From Magnetococcales bacterium DCbin4 (lineage in GTDB: Bacteria > Pseudomonadota > Magnetococcia > Magnetococcales > UBA8363), in the NCBI GenBank assembly GCA_002753735.1, contig PEAN01000004.1:51160-115159 (forward strand): 64,000 bases of DNA, in the 5' to 3' direction. Position 1 is the first letter of the stretch; each line of letters opens with the position of its first letter. The notes under the pieces are model-generated. The model saw only the letters and a list, made by a program, of their open reading frames with translations, was not told where the DNA came from and did no database searches. Both the position numbers and the translations under genes were made by a program. Positions 1 through 10,031 of this stretch are shown here, in pieces.

Positions 1-1
1 G

Positions 2-385
2 ATCCGGCATGCCCTGCCCAGGGGCGGCTCGGAATGGATTCCGGGCGAAACCCTCCTTCTGGAAGCGGGTGGCTTGGAATTGAACGCCGTCAGTTTCCAA
101 AAAGGGTGTTATGTCGGTCAGGAAACCACCGCCCGCACCCATCATCGGGGTACGTTGAAACGACGCTTGTTTCATGTCACCATCAATGGCCAGGAAACCG
201 TACCGCCGATGACCCCGGTGTTGTTGTCTTCCGGTAAGGAGGCGGGGGTCGTTACCAGTGCCGTGGCCAATGATGACGGTTGTCAGGGGCTGGCAGTCCT
301 GCGTTTGAGCGATGTCGCTTCCACCTTGACCGCCCTGGGGCGTCCCGTCACTGCCAAACGACCCGAATGGGCCTCCTGGGAATAA
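2..385 (+). CDS. ygfZ: YgfZ/GcvT-like folate-binding protein, C-terminal part (5' end outside window)
   Basis: Frame 2 is open from the window edge; contains the YgfZ signature KGCYVGQE (FQKGCYVGQETTARTHHRG). Confidence 0.85.
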   Translation: MRHALPRGGSEWIPGETLLLEAGGLELNAVSFQKGCYVGQETTARTHHRGTLKRRLFHVTINGQETVPPMTPVLLSSGKEAGVVTSAVANDDGCQGLAVLRLSDVASTLTALGRPVTAKRPEWASWE

Positions 386-543
386 TCAATGATCAAAAAA
401 GGGGGGTGGGGTCAATCCCACGCCATTTTTTCGATGGTGAGACCCCCTTTTGTTTTCTCTGTCATTTTCTTTAATTTCCGCCCAAGGGGCATCCGAGACC
501 CCGGGGTTGGCACCCGCGCTTCTTTTCTGTAGAATAGAACCGC

Positions 544-1713
544 ATGGACCATCCGGCCATTGACCATGGCCGCAGTCATCACTCTTTCTGGAATCAATCA
601 TCATTCATGGACGCTTCTATCGATGGGGTCAAACCCCTTCCGCCGTTGCAGATCGGCGATTATACCATTCCGGTTCCCATCATCCAGGGAGGGATGGGGA
701 TTCGCGTGTCGGCCAATGGTCTGGCCTCCGCCGTCGCCAATGAGGGGGGGGCGGGCATCATTGCCACCGTGGCCCTTTCCCTCGCTTCCCAATACTATCA
801 AAAGGGAAAAGATTATTTCCGCGCCAACATCAAGGCGCTCATCGATGAACTGGCCTTGACCCGGGAAAAAAGCCCAAAAGGGATCATCGGTACCAATTGC
901 ATGGTCGCCATCAAGGATTATGAGGCGATGGTGCGTACTTCGGTCGAACATGGGGCGCAATTGATCATCTCGGGGGCGGGATTGCCCTTGCGCCTGCCCG
1001 AGTTCGCCCAGTCCAATCCCAGGGCCGCCTTGATCCCCATCGTCTCTTCCCTGCGTGCCGCATCATTGCTGGCCAAACGCTGGCTCAAACAGTACAAACG
1101 AATCCCCGATGCCTTCGTCTTCGAAGATCCCAATGTGGCGGGTGGCCATCTGGGGGTCAACCGCAAACAATTGTTCGATGCCCAGCACGGATCCGATGTC
1201 GTGGTTCCGGAACTGGCCGAATGGTCACGGAAGGAATATGGGGATGAAATCCCCATCGTAACCGCCGGCGGGGTCTGGGATCGCAAGGACATCGACCATG
1301 CCCTTTCCCTCGGGGCCAAAGGGGTTCAGATGGCCAGCCGCTTTCTGTGTACCTATGAATGCGATGCCCATCCCAACTTCAAACAGGCGTTCATCGATGC
1401 CAAGGAGGGGGATGTGGTGATCGTCGATTCACCCGCAGGGCTTCCCGGGCGTGCCATCAATACCGAATTCACCCGTACCTTGTTTCGCGGGGGTGAGGTC
1501 GCCGATCATTGTTTTGCCACCTGTCTGGAATACTGCCTCTGCCGTGAGCAGAAAGAGGCATTTTGCGTGGCCGCCGCTTTGCACCATGCCCAACAAGGCA
1601 ATATGACCCATGGGCTCGTATTTACCGGTACCAATGCGGTTCGTCATAATAAAATTGTGCATGTCAGTGATATCTTCGATGAAATCCGTGCCGGTCGCCC
1701 CGCCCCTTCCTGA
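544..1713 (+). CDS. Nitronate monooxygenase / 2-nitropropane dioxygenase-like flavoprotein (start may be 607)
   Basis: IPVPIIQGGMGIRVSANGLASAVANEGGAGIIA and IPIVTAGGVWDRKDIDHALSLGAKGVQMASRFL are typical of the NMO TIM-barrel family. Confidence 0.85.
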   Translation: MDHPAIDHGRSHHSFWNQSSFMDASIDGVKPLPPLQIGDYTIPVPIIQGGMGIRVSANGLASAVANEGGAGIIATVALSLASQYYQKGKDYFRANIKALIDELALTREKSPKGIIGTNCMVAIKDYEAMVRTSVEHGAQLIISGAGLPLRLPEFAQSNPRAALIPIVSSLRAASLLAKRWLKQYKRIPDAFVFEDPNVAGGHLGVNRKQLFDAQHGSDVVVPELAEWSRKEYGDEIPIVTAGGVWDRKDIDHALSLGAKGVQMASRFLCTYECDAHPNFKQAFIDAKEGDVVIVDSPAGLPGRAINTEFTRTLFRGGEVADHCFATCLEYCLCREQKEAFCVAAALHHAQQGNMTHGLVFTGTNAVRHNKIVHVSDIFDEIRAGRPAPS

Positions 1714-1770
1714 GGGATCGAAGGTTTTGATCGACGCACCCCTTTCCGCCGTCTTGATGGAGTTCAAACC

Positions 1771-2832
1771 GTGAATCCTGGTCCCCGTTCTCAGGAACGG
1801 TTTTTTCGCGCCCTGCCGACATTTCTTCCGGTGGCACAACTGACCCATGTCCATCTGGTCCATCAGGATCCGGATCATCCGTCCCCTTTGGGCGCTTTGA
1901 GGAGTCACGGTTTCACAGGCTGTGTCGTTGCCGCCCGGGCCTCCATCACCCGTAATTTTTCATCCCATCCCAAATTGAACTGGGTTTTGCATGACCATCC
2001 CACGGCCCTGCAAAAGGCGGATCATGTGTTGTTGGAGTTGCCCCAGGGACGGGAGGCGATTCGTCTGGCGATCCAACAATCGTTTGACAGCATGCCTCCT
2101 TCGGGGCGGCTGTGGGTCTATGGCATTCGCGAACATGGGATCCGTTCCCTGGGAAAACATTATGCCTCGGCCGAGGTTGCCCTGATCAAAGGGCATATGC
2201 GTCTGCTCGCCATCGATGGCAGCAAGGAAGGGGTGCCGCAACCTTTGGTCGCGGTTCCGTTTCACCGGTTGACGCATGACGGTTTGACCCTGGCTTCGCT
2301 TCCAGGGGTGTTTTCCTGGCGGGAGGTGGACGAAGGTTCGTTGTTGCTGTTGGAAGCCATGGCGGATCGGGATCCGGGTGAAAAAGTATTGGATTGGGGG
2401 TGTGGTTATGGCTTGTTGGGCGTGGCTTTGGCCCGACGTTGGCCACAGGCGAACGTCGTGCTGGCCGATGACCAGGTGGCGGCGGTGCGTGCCGCACGGG
2501 AAACGGTGCGTTGCAATGATTTGGAAGGGCGGGTGGCGGTGGTATTGGAGGATGGCATTGGACATGGGTTGTCCCGGTCTTCATTTTCTACCATCGTGAC
2601 CAATCCTCCCTTTCATCGCGGTGCCCGCAAGGAACATGGCCCGACGTTGGCCTTTTTCAAACAGGTGGCCACCATCCTCCGACCGGGCGGCAGTCTTTGG
2701 TTTGTCGTCAACCATTTTTTAGAACATGGCCGCATCTTGCACCAATGTGGGTTCGAGGTCGAAAAGGTGATTGTAAACAATCGATTTGCCGTATGTCGGG
2801 CCTGGAAGGGAAGGCGGTCACTGGGGGAGTGA
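1771..2832 (+). CDS. RsmC/RlmG-like class I SAM methyltransferase (GTG start)
   Basis: VLDWGCGYGLLGVALA SAM motif and TNPPFHRG catalytic motif of rRNA guanine-N2 methyltransferases. Confidence 0.8.
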   Translation: MNPGPRSQERFFRALPTFLPVAQLTHVHLVHQDPDHPSPLGALRSHGFTGCVVAARASITRNFSSHPKLNWVLHDHPTALQKADHVLLELPQGREAIRLAIQQSFDSMPPSGRLWVYGIREHGIRSLGKHYASAEVALIKGHMRLLAIDGSKEGVPQPLVAVPFHRLTHDGLTLASLPGVFSWREVDEGSLLLLEAMADRDPGEKVLDWGCGYGLLGVALARRWPQANVVLADDQVAAVRAARETVRCNDLEGRVAVVLEDGIGHGLSRSSFSTIVTNPPFHRGARKEHGPTLAFFKQVATILRPGGSLWFVVNHFLEHGRILHQCGFEVEKVIVNNRFAVCRAWKGRRSLGE

Positions 2833-2847
2833 CGGTGCAGGAGGGGC

Positions 2848-3060
2848 GTTGATCAAATTATTGAAAGAAAAAAGGGGTCTGGGGGATTGCCCCCAGGGTT
2901 TTGACTATGTTTTTGAATTGAAACAAAAAGGTTTCCATGCCCCGCTTTTGACTTATTTTTAAAATAAAAACAAAAGATTTAGTCTTTTGATTCAAAGTCA
3001 AAATCCTGGGGCAATCCCTTAAGCCCACTTTTTTCTTTCAATAATTTAATGAATGTCAAC
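2848..3060. repeat. MITE-like inverted-repeat element, copy A
   Basis: Left end attattgaaagaaaaaaggggtctgggggattgcccccagggttttgact; reverse complement of right end is aattattgaaagaaaaaagtgggcttaagggattgccccaggattttgact. Confidence 0.8.
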
Positions 3061-3069
3061 AGGCACTGA

Positions 3070-3927
3070 ATGAAGCAGAACATTTTGATCGCAACCGACC
3101 TTGACCGGACCTTGATCGCCAACGGTCCGCAGCCCGAATCGCCCAGGGCGCGTCCCCTGTTTGATCGCATTGTGGCTCGGCCCGAAGTGCATCTGGCTTA
3201 TGTGACCGGTCGCGACCTGCAACTGGTTCGGGAAGCGATGAAAACCTTTTCTCTTCCCAAACCCGATTATATCGTTTCCGATGTCGGGACCGCCATCTGG
3301 TGTTGGCAGGGCAGTGATTGGCAACGGATTTCCAAGTGGGATGTTCTGATCGCCCCCGGTTGGATGGGATTTGATGGGCCAGCCCTGGCCGATTGGTTGC
3401 GGGGGGTCCGTGGTATTGAAATTCAAGAACCCGTGCGCCAGGGTCGCTTCAAACTGAGTTATTATCGGGATGACACCGTTGCACCCCGTCAGATCGTCGG
3501 AGAGATTACCGCCATCCTTCAAGCGCGTGGTTTGCATGTTCAGGTGATCTACAGTGAGGATGAAACGACCGGGGATCGATTCCTGGATGTTTTGCCTGGA
3601 AAGGCTGGCAAACTGGGGGCGGTTCGATTCCTCATGGAATGGGGTCGGTTTGCCCCGGAACGGGTGATGTTTTCCGGAGACTCCGGCAATGATCTCGATG
3701 TCCTGGGATCTCCCATTCAATCGGTCCTGGTCGCCAATGCCATCGATCAGGTGCGCCAGGATGCCGTTGCGTTGAGCCGGGACAATGGTTGTCCTTCAGC
3801 CTTGTATCTGGCCAGGGGAAAATACGGAATGAATGGATGTTACGCCGCTGGAATCCTGGAAGGATTGGCCAACTTCATCCCTGATGCGGAACTTCTCGCG
3901 ATGATTGAGGAGAAAGGTGGGCGCTGA
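3070..3927 (+). CDS. HAD-IIB family hydrolase, sucrose-phosphate phosphatase-like
   Basis: IATDLDRTLI motif I, YVTGRD motif II, FSGDSGNDLDVL motif IV. Confidence 0.75.
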   Translation: MKQNILIATDLDRTLIANGPQPESPRARPLFDRIVARPEVHLAYVTGRDLQLVREAMKTFSLPKPDYIVSDVGTAIWCWQGSDWQRISKWDVLIAPGWMGFDGPALADWLRGVRGIEIQEPVRQGRFKLSYYRDDTVAPRQIVGEITAILQARGLHVQVIYSEDETTGDRFLDVLPGKAGKLGAVRFLMEWGRFAPERVMFSGDSGNDLDVLGSPIQSVLVANAIDQVRQDAVALSRDNGCPSALYLARGKYGMNGCYAAGILEGLANFIPDAELLAMIEEKGGR

Positions 3928-4026
3928 AAGGGGAGGAATCAGTCTGGAAGGGTGTACCCGGGATGATGGTTTCATGGATGCGTTCATCCACCGGGGTCCA
4001 TGGATTGTTTGATGATCTTCTTACGC

Positions 4027-4052
4027 GGGCATGGGGATCGCTCCCCATGCCC
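4027..4052. terminator. Hairpin between convergent genes
   Basis: GGGCATGGGG-ATCGCT-CCCCATGCCC, perfect 10-bp stem between converging CDS ends (3927+ and 4061-); no poly-T tract. Confidence 0.45.
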
Positions 4053-4060
4053 GGCGTTGT

Positions 4061-4801
4061 TCATGGGGTCGCCTTGACGGGATGAACTTCCAACAGTTCC
4101 ACCTCGAAAATCAGGGTCGTCTCAGGACCAATCGCCCCACCCGAACCTGTTTTGCCATAGGCCAGTTGCGGCGGAACGAACAATTTGAATTTTGCTCCCG
4201 GTTGCATCAATTGCAATCCTTCCGTCCAGCCCGCAATGACCTTGTCCAAAGGAAAGGTGGTCGGCTGGCCACGCTTGTACGAACTGTCGAATTCGGTACC
4301 ATCCAGCAATGTCCCGGCATAGTGGACCGTCACATGATCGCTCGCTTTGGGCTTTTCCCCTTTTCCTTCACGGACCACCTGATATTGCAATCCACTGGCG
4401 GTTGTCGTGATCCCGGGTTTCTTACCATTTTCCGCCATGAAGGCGGCGCCCTCAGCGCGGTTCTTCTCGCCAATCGATTCCATCTGCCGGGATTTCTCCT
4501 TTTGAAAGGTCTCCATCATCTCGGTGCGAACCTTGTCCATCTCTTCCTTGCTGAACTTGGATTCACGCCCCGCCAACCGATCCTGGATCGCCTGCATCAA
4601 TGATTGTGGATCCAGTTTCATGGGAAAGGTTTCCAGTTCCGCAGCCATGCGCCATCCCAGAAGGTAGCTGAATTTGGCCAACTGGTCCGCCGATGGTTGT
4701 TCCTTTCCCTTCTCGACCGGATCCTGGGACCATGCCGCAGTGGGAAGTGCCAACAGGGCCATCAAAGCGATAACCGGAATCCTTCGTTTCAAGACGCGCA
4801 T
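4061..4801 (-). CDS. FKBP-type peptidyl-prolyl isomerase (FkpA/Mip-like, exported)
   Basis: Signal peptide, N-terminal dimerisation-like helices, VTVHYAGTLLDGTEFDSSYKRGQPTTFPLDKVIAGWTEGLQLM. Confidence 0.9.
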   Translation of the reverse strand: MRVLKRRIPVIALMALLALPTAAWSQDPVEKGKEQPSADQLAKFSYLLGWRMAAELETFPMKLDPQSLMQAIQDRLAGRESKFSKEEMDKVRTEMMETFQKEKSRQMESIGEKNRAEGAAFMAENGKKPGITTTASGLQYQVVREGKGEKPKASDHVTVHYAGTLLDGTEFDSSYKRGQPTTFPLDKVIAGWTEGLQLMQPGAKFKLFVPPQLAYGKTGSGGAIGPETTLIFEVELLEVHPVKATP

Positions 4802-5529
4802 CCTGCATCCTCCTGGCGTTGCTTTATTAAAATTTCGGCCAGTAAAAAATCGGCCATGGAATCAACATTGACCGCCTTCTCCGGCGAAAGATACCAGGGG
4901 CGGCTGTTGGCTGAGCCATAACGGCAGTTCTCAATCATCAAATGGTCGCGCCGCATGGCGTAGATGGCACCACTGCGGATGTAGGCTTTGGGCGTCAGGT
5001 CTTGACGCCGGGCGTTGGGCGGTTCGGGAATGCAAAAATCACAAATGCGATCATCGATGATCTTCTTGATCCGCATCGGATGATGATCTTGCAATTCATG
5101 CACGGCAATCACCGAATCAGCCCCGGTGGCAATCAGTTTTTCCAGGCAACCGTCGATGTCTTCGACCGTCTTCATGGGGTTGGTGGCCATCAACTCGATG
5201 ATGTAATCATACGGTTGTCCCTCGCGGGTTTCCATCCAGGTGACGGCGTGTTGCATGGGATCGCGTGAATTGGCCGTATCGGTCGCCAGGTGGGCGGGGC
5301 GCAAAAAAGGGGCTTGCGCACCATGTGCAATGGCAACCCTTTGGATTTCCTCATCGTCGGTCGAAACGACATAATGGGTGATCAGGGAACTTTTCTTGGC
5401 TTCGCGAATGGTATAGGCCAATAGCGGAAGGCCCAGAATCGGGCGGATGTTCTTCCGAGGAACACTTTTGGATCCTCCCCGGGCCAGGGTCATGCCCAGG
5501 ATGCGTGGCGGTTTGGGTGTGGTTGTCAT
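4789..5529 (-). CDS. Acylneuraminate cytidylyltransferase (NeuA/PseF-like)
   Basis: LARGGSKSVPRKNIRPILGLPLLAYTIREAKKS nucleotide-binding motif of CMP-sugar synthetases. Confidence 0.85.
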   Translation of the reverse strand: MTTTPKPPRILGMTLARGGSKSVPRKNIRPILGLPLLAYTIREAKKSSLITHYVVSTDDEEIQRVAIAHGAQAPFLRPAHLATDTANSRDPMQHAVTWMETREGQPYDYIIELMATNPMKTVEDIDGCLEKLIATGADSVIAVHELQDHHPMRIKKIIDDRICDFCIPEPPNARRQDLTPKAYIRSGAIYAMRRDHLMIENCRYGSANSRPWYLSPEKAVNVDSMADFLLAEILIKQRQEDAGCAS

Positions 5530-5735
5530 CGAAGGGTTCCCGCGATTCCTTGAATTGCCCGATGGTTTCTTTCATTAGTGATGGGTTTAAGTAACTTAAA
5601 ATGGGCGCTTTGGCAACAAACTTCCGTCACACGGGTGCAATGCATCCATGTTCATTCGAAGTTCCCAGGGCTATAATTGAACGATTAAAAGAAGAAAAAC
5701 AGGGGCAGTCCCGTGATCTCCCATTATTCTTGATC

Positions 5736-6362
5736 ATGAATGCCCTGCGACCCAGGAAAGACATCAGCCGCATGATCACACCCACACGACGCCCCGCCCT
5801 GTTCCTTGATCGCGACGGGGTCATCAACAAAGAGGTCCACTATCTTCACCGGATCAAGGATTTCGTATTCATCCCCGGTGTATTCGATACCTGCCGCATG
5901 TTCCAAAACGCAGGCTTCGCTCTGATTGTCGTCACCAATCAGTCGGGAATCGCCCGGGGATATTATTCCGAAGAAGAATACCACATCCTGACCCGGTGGA
6001 TGATCGAACGGTTCGATGAGCAGGGAATCACTCTGACCGACGTGATGTATTGTCCCCACCATCCCAAGGGTGCCGTTCCACAATATCGGGTCCAATGTTC
6101 CTGCCGTAAACCCAAACCAGGGATGATCGTCGGTGCCTGCGCGCGACACGGCATCGATCCGGCCGCCTCAATCATGGTGGGAGATAAATTCAGCGATATC
6201 CAGGCAGGGCGCAGTGCCGGTATCGGTCGGTTGGTTCTGGTCCACAGCGATTACGAAATCAACCTGGAAGAGGCACAACAAGCGCACCATGTCGCCGAAA
6301 GTATCGGCCATTCCTCGTTTCAACGGTGGGTGTTCCAGGACGATATCGCTGTCGCCAGGTGA
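5736..6362 (+). CDS. gmhB: D-glycero-D-manno-heptose bisphosphate phosphatase-like HAD protein (ORF open from 5601; start 5736 or 5772)
   Basis: LFLDRDGVINKE, VTNQSGIARGYYSEE, CPHHP...CSCRKPKPGM zinc-loop, MVGDKFSDIQAG. Confidence 0.85.
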   Translation: MNALRPRKDISRMITPTRRPALFLDRDGVINKEVHYLHRIKDFVFIPGVFDTCRMFQNAGFALIVVTNQSGIARGYYSEEEYHILTRWMIERFDEQGITLTDVMYCPHHPKGAVPQYRVQCSCRKPKPGMIVGACARHGIDPAASIMVGDKFSDIQAGRSAGIGRLVLVHSDYEINLEEAQQAHHVAESIGHSSFQRWVFQDDIAVAR

Positions 6363-6431
6363 ATTGAACCGCTCCATGATCGGAACAGGGGTTCCGGTCT
6401 GGAGCGGTGCTGTGGGATTCATCGCGCGGGA

Positions 6432-8423
6432 TTATTCGGTCAAGACCTTTTGTTCCGTGGCCATGTTCGAGTCGGCCTTGAGCATCAATGGGGCATTCGA
6501 GTTCTTGGTGACCTCTCCCATGGCGGGCTTGGATTCCTTGGCGCGTTGGGCTGCACGCTGCTGCTTTTTATTGGCTGCCGCCAAGCGCTTCTGCTTGGAC
6601 TTGTTACCCTTGTCCGCCACTTCCTTGTTCTTGTGATCCTTGCCCTTTGGCGGGGGCAGGTGCCAGATGGGTTTTTGAATCCCGCTCGAAGAGGATATCG
6701 TCTCCCTGGCAGCGGTGCCCGCCGGTGTCTGCGTTTCCTTTTTCGATTCCTTGGGGGCTTCCTTGGACCCAACCGGTTTTTGATCGGTGGTCAATTCCTT
6801 GGGCTCAGGGGAAGCCCGGGGATCGCCGGGGTGACTCTCGAAGGAATCATGTCCCGGAATGAACGGGCTTTTCTGTGGCACCGGTGCATCGACCGCCCGC
6901 CGCTTCTGTTCCAGCCAATGTTCCATCGCCGGCCAATGGTCGATCACCTTGTCGGAATCATGAAACAAGGATTGCACCGACTTGAAAAAATCAACCGTCA
7001 TGGGATCGGCGCTGGTGGGAATCTCGATGCTCAAGGTACGTAACAGTTGTCCCATGTTGGACAACACCCGATGCCGCGCCGCAAGTTCCTGATAATGCTC
7101 AACGACCAGATTGTTCCGGGCACTGAACAGCTCGTTTTCCACATCCAGCAGATCCAGCAGGGTTCGTTGACCGATCCGATATTGCTTGAAAAAGGCGTTG
7201 CGCACCTTTTCGTTTTCCTTGACCTGGGTGGAAAACAGTTCACGCCTCGATTTGGCCGCATTCAAGGCGGCATAGCTGTTGGCCAGGTTTTCGGTGATGT
7301 CAAGCAACGCCTTGTCCAACAGGCTTTGTGATTGGGCCATGTTGAACGTCGCCTCCCGCTTGGCATGCATGTCCCGATACCCGGAAAAGGCATTGATCGT
7401 CATTTCGACGACGGCGCTCATCGATTCACTGCGACCCGGTGACCCCGACAGATGGGCGTCGTTGTTGGCGTTCAACAACAGGTTCACCGCAGGCGCAAAG
7501 GGACTGTTCTGCGACAGCGCCTGTTCCTTGCTCGCAAAATATGCCTCCTGGGCCGCAAAAATCGCGGGATGAATGCCCAGGGCCAGCTTCAGCGCCTCCT
7601 TGCGTTCCTTGGGGACCAGATCTTCCGGAAGTACGGGTTCCTCAAGATCCCCGGGCGGATAACCGAAGATCGCCTCAAAAGTGGCAGCGGCCACTTCCTC
7701 GGTCGATTGGATCTGAGCCAAAACCGCTTCGGCCTGTTTCACCCGCGCCTGGGATTGATTGACATCCGCCTTGGTCCCGGCACCCGTTTCGGCCCGGCGT
7801 TGAACCAGTTCCAGCAATGCCTTGTGCGAGTCAACACTTTCCTTGGCCGCCTGGGTCTGTCCCCGGTTTTTCAGCACGTTCATGTAGCTGTCCACCGCAC
7901 GCATGGCCATCGATTCCGAAACTTCCAGCACCTTCCACGCCGCCGAACGGGCATTGGCCTGGCTGCTCAATACCTGATGCGTCGTTCCAAACCCCCGGTA
8001 CAGGTTTTGGGTGACGGTGATGCCGCGTTGTTTGGGATTGAGCCACAGGCTTTGAACCCCGGTGGCCTGGGTGGTCGGATTGTCGCTTTCTTCCCGACCG
8101 TTGGCGGCGCGTAAATTGATGCTGGGCAAATAGTCCGCCATCGAGCTTCCCACCCGCTCACGCGCTGCAGCAGTGGCATAAATGGCCTGGCTGACTTCCG
8201 GCCGGTTGTTGAGCGCCTGGGCAACGGCAGCCGATAACTCAAGGGAATGACCGGGAATTGCCGAAATCATGGATCCCAGGCCAATGGCCATCCCCAGGGC
8301 AATCAGTGTCGAACGGTGTTTTCTCATCAAAGTCTCTCTTTCTCCACCAATCGTTGCTTTCGATTGGACCGGAGTTGCCGACGGGTCCGTGTTCACCTGA
8401 AAATCGACGGGGACGGTACTCAT
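6432..8423 (-). CDS. TolC-family outer membrane efflux/secretion protein with ~200-aa Lys/Pro-rich C-terminal extension
   Basis: Signal peptide at internal Met (8327), TolC-type repeats (QAEAVLAQIQSTEEVAAATFEAIFGYPPG; RIGQRTLLDLLDVENELFSARNNLV); ATGA overlap with upstream gene. Confidence 0.8.
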   Translation of the reverse strand: MSTVPVDFQVNTDPSATPVQSKATIGGERETLMRKHRSTLIALGMAIGLGSMISAIPGHSLELSAAVAQALNNRPEVSQAIYATAAARERVGSSMADYLPSINLRAANGREESDNPTTQATGVQSLWLNPKQRGITVTQNLYRGFGTTHQVLSSQANARSAAWKVLEVSESMAMRAVDSYMNVLKNRGQTQAAKESVDSHKALLELVQRRAETGAGTKADVNQSQARVKQAEAVLAQIQSTEEVAAATFEAIFGYPPGDLEEPVLPEDLVPKERKEALKLALGIHPAIFAAQEAYFASKEQALSQNSPFAPAVNLLLNANNDAHLSGSPGRSESMSAVVEMTINAFSGYRDMHAKREATFNMAQSQSLLDKALLDITENLANSYAALNAAKSRRELFSTQVKENEKVRNAFFKQYRIGQRTLLDLLDVENELFSARNNLVVEHYQELAARHRVLSNMGQLLRTLSIEIPTSADPMTVDFFKSVQSLFHDSDKVIDHWPAMEHWLEQKRRAVDAPVPQKSPFIPGHDSFESHPGDPRASPEPKELTTDQKPVGSKEAPKESKKETQTPAGTAARETISSSSGIQKPIWHLPPPKGKDHKNKEVADKGNKSKQKRLAAANKKQQRAAQRAKESKPAMGEVTKNSNAPLMLKADSNMATEQKVLTE

Positions 8424-9733
8424 AACAGGCTGTCCTTGTCGGTCTTGTCGTCCGATTTCTGTTCCGGAAGCGGCTGTTGCTTGACCGGCCTCATCTTGAA
8501 ATCGGGTACCTTCAGGCGGGAGATGTAATCCATGACGGCGGTGATCTCATCCGGGGTATAAGCCTCGACCTGAATCACCATCAGTGGATGTCCGTTGCGG
8601 CGCTTTTCTTCCTTGATCATCTGGAATTGACGGACCAGATAATTGTAATGCTGTCCATACATGAGTTCGAACAACCGGGTGCTGTCACCCTCACCCTTGG
8701 AACCATGGCAACTGGCGCAATCCCGATCAAACAATTTTTTGCCCAGTTCCAGATGGGTTCCCGGACCCTTGCCGTTCTGGTCGGTCATCGCCATGGTTTC
8801 GATGAAGGCGGCAACATCGGCGACGTTTTGGACACCACCAATTTCACTGGCCAGGGAGAACCGGTACATTTCCGGATTGTCCCGGTTCTTGGAGCGAATA
8901 TCGGCCAATTGTTTGATGATGACATCCTTGTATTGTCCGGCAACCTGGGGATACTTCCCTTCCTTGTCACCCCACCCGTTGGGTTGGTGACATTTTTCCG
9001 AACAAAAATCCATGTAAACCTTCCGTCCATGGACCGGGTCGCCCTTGAGCGCCATGGCTTCGTCCTTCTCCTGGTTGCGTCCATTCCATTCGCCCAGGAT
9101 GATATCCAGGATCTTCTTGTTCTTGCCGGTGCGCAGATTGGGATCGGAGGCTTTCAGCAATGCCTGGGGATTGGCCAGAATCGCCTTGCGATACATCTTG
9201 CGCGCCATTTCCGGTTTGTTCAGCTTTTCGTACACCACCCCCATGTTGGTGAGCGCTGCCACATTCTTGGGATTGAGCTTCAGGGCATCCTCGAGGACTT
9301 TTTCCGCCTGGGGATACTCCTTGGCCTGGATCAGCTTGAAGGCTTCCCGGTTCATCTCCCGGCTTTGGGCAATCTTTTTCCCTTCGGGGCTGGTGGGATC
9401 GACAGCGGGTTCGGCAGTGTCCCCTTCGCCGGTATTCCCACCCGCAGGGGGGGCCTTGACATCGGCTGGAGCAGCATTCCCCTCTTTGGGCAAGTCGACC
9501 GTGCTGGAGGCATCGGCGGTTTCGGTCTCGGCGTCCAACGAATCATCCTGCTTGCCCAACCATGGGGCCTTGGCAAACTGGGCAAAGGGTGGTGTCGCTT
9601 CCTTGGCCTTCTCCGTCGCTTTGGGCATGGACAGAAAGGCGCGATCCACTTTGGGGACATCGGGCCGCCAACCCAGGCATCCCGATAATGTCAGCCCCAG
9701 CGCCAACGTGGAAACCCAATACCGTCGCATCAT
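8420..9733 (-). CDS. Lipoprotein with TPR region and two c-type heme motifs
   Basis: LTLSGCLG lipobox; TPR-like KVLEDALKLNPKNVAALTNMGVVYEKLNKPEMARKMYRKAI; heme motifs CSEKCH (CX3CH) and CASCH. Confidence 0.8.
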   Translation of the reverse strand: MMRRYWVSTLALGLTLSGCLGWRPDVPKVDRAFLSMPKATEKAKEATPPFAQFAKAPWLGKQDDSLDAETETADASSTVDLPKEGNAAPADVKAPPAGGNTGEGDTAEPAVDPTSPEGKKIAQSREMNREAFKLIQAKEYPQAEKVLEDALKLNPKNVAALTNMGVVYEKLNKPEMARKMYRKAILANPQALLKASDPNLRTGKNKKILDIILGEWNGRNQEKDEAMALKGDPVHGRKVYMDFCSEKCHQPNGWGDKEGKYPQVAGQYKDVIIKQLADIRSKNRDNPEMYRFSLASEIGGVQNVADVAAFIETMAMTDQNGKGPGTHLELGKKLFDRDCASCHGSKGEGDSTRLFELMYGQHYNYLVRQFQMIKEEKRRNGHPLMVIQVEAYTPDEITAVMDYISRLKVPDFKMRPVKQQPLPEQKSDDKTDKDSLL

Positions 9734-10031
9734 AGAATACCTTCATCCGTCAAAAAGACATCCGGGTTCAAGATGAATCTCCCAACGTCCTGATCTTAAC
9801 CGACCTGGAATCGTCTGAACTGCATGAGAAGCAAAAACCAGGCCATCCATGCCATGCCCGTTGGGCTTTCCTTGTTATCGTTATATTTTCTGTTGGGAAT
9901 CGGGCACAAGAATTCCACAAGTTCCAATAATGGAACAAGGTAGAATTTTTTTGCGCTCAGTTCAATGGCCAACCTTTACCCTGGAATCAAAAAAAATCCC
10001 AGGATTAACAATTTCGAGCCGCAAAATATGA

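Noticed and set aside
386-480. aaaaaaggggggtggggtcaatcccacgcc...gagacccccttttgttttct as another MITE-like copy
   Set aside because: Resembles the element edges but lacks the CTGGGGGATTGCCCCCAG core; could equally be a simple terminator after ygfZ. Not counted.
8477-9688. 403-aa plus-strand ORF
   Set aside because: Antisense to the TPR/diheme lipoprotein, which has a lipobox, TPR and heme motifs.
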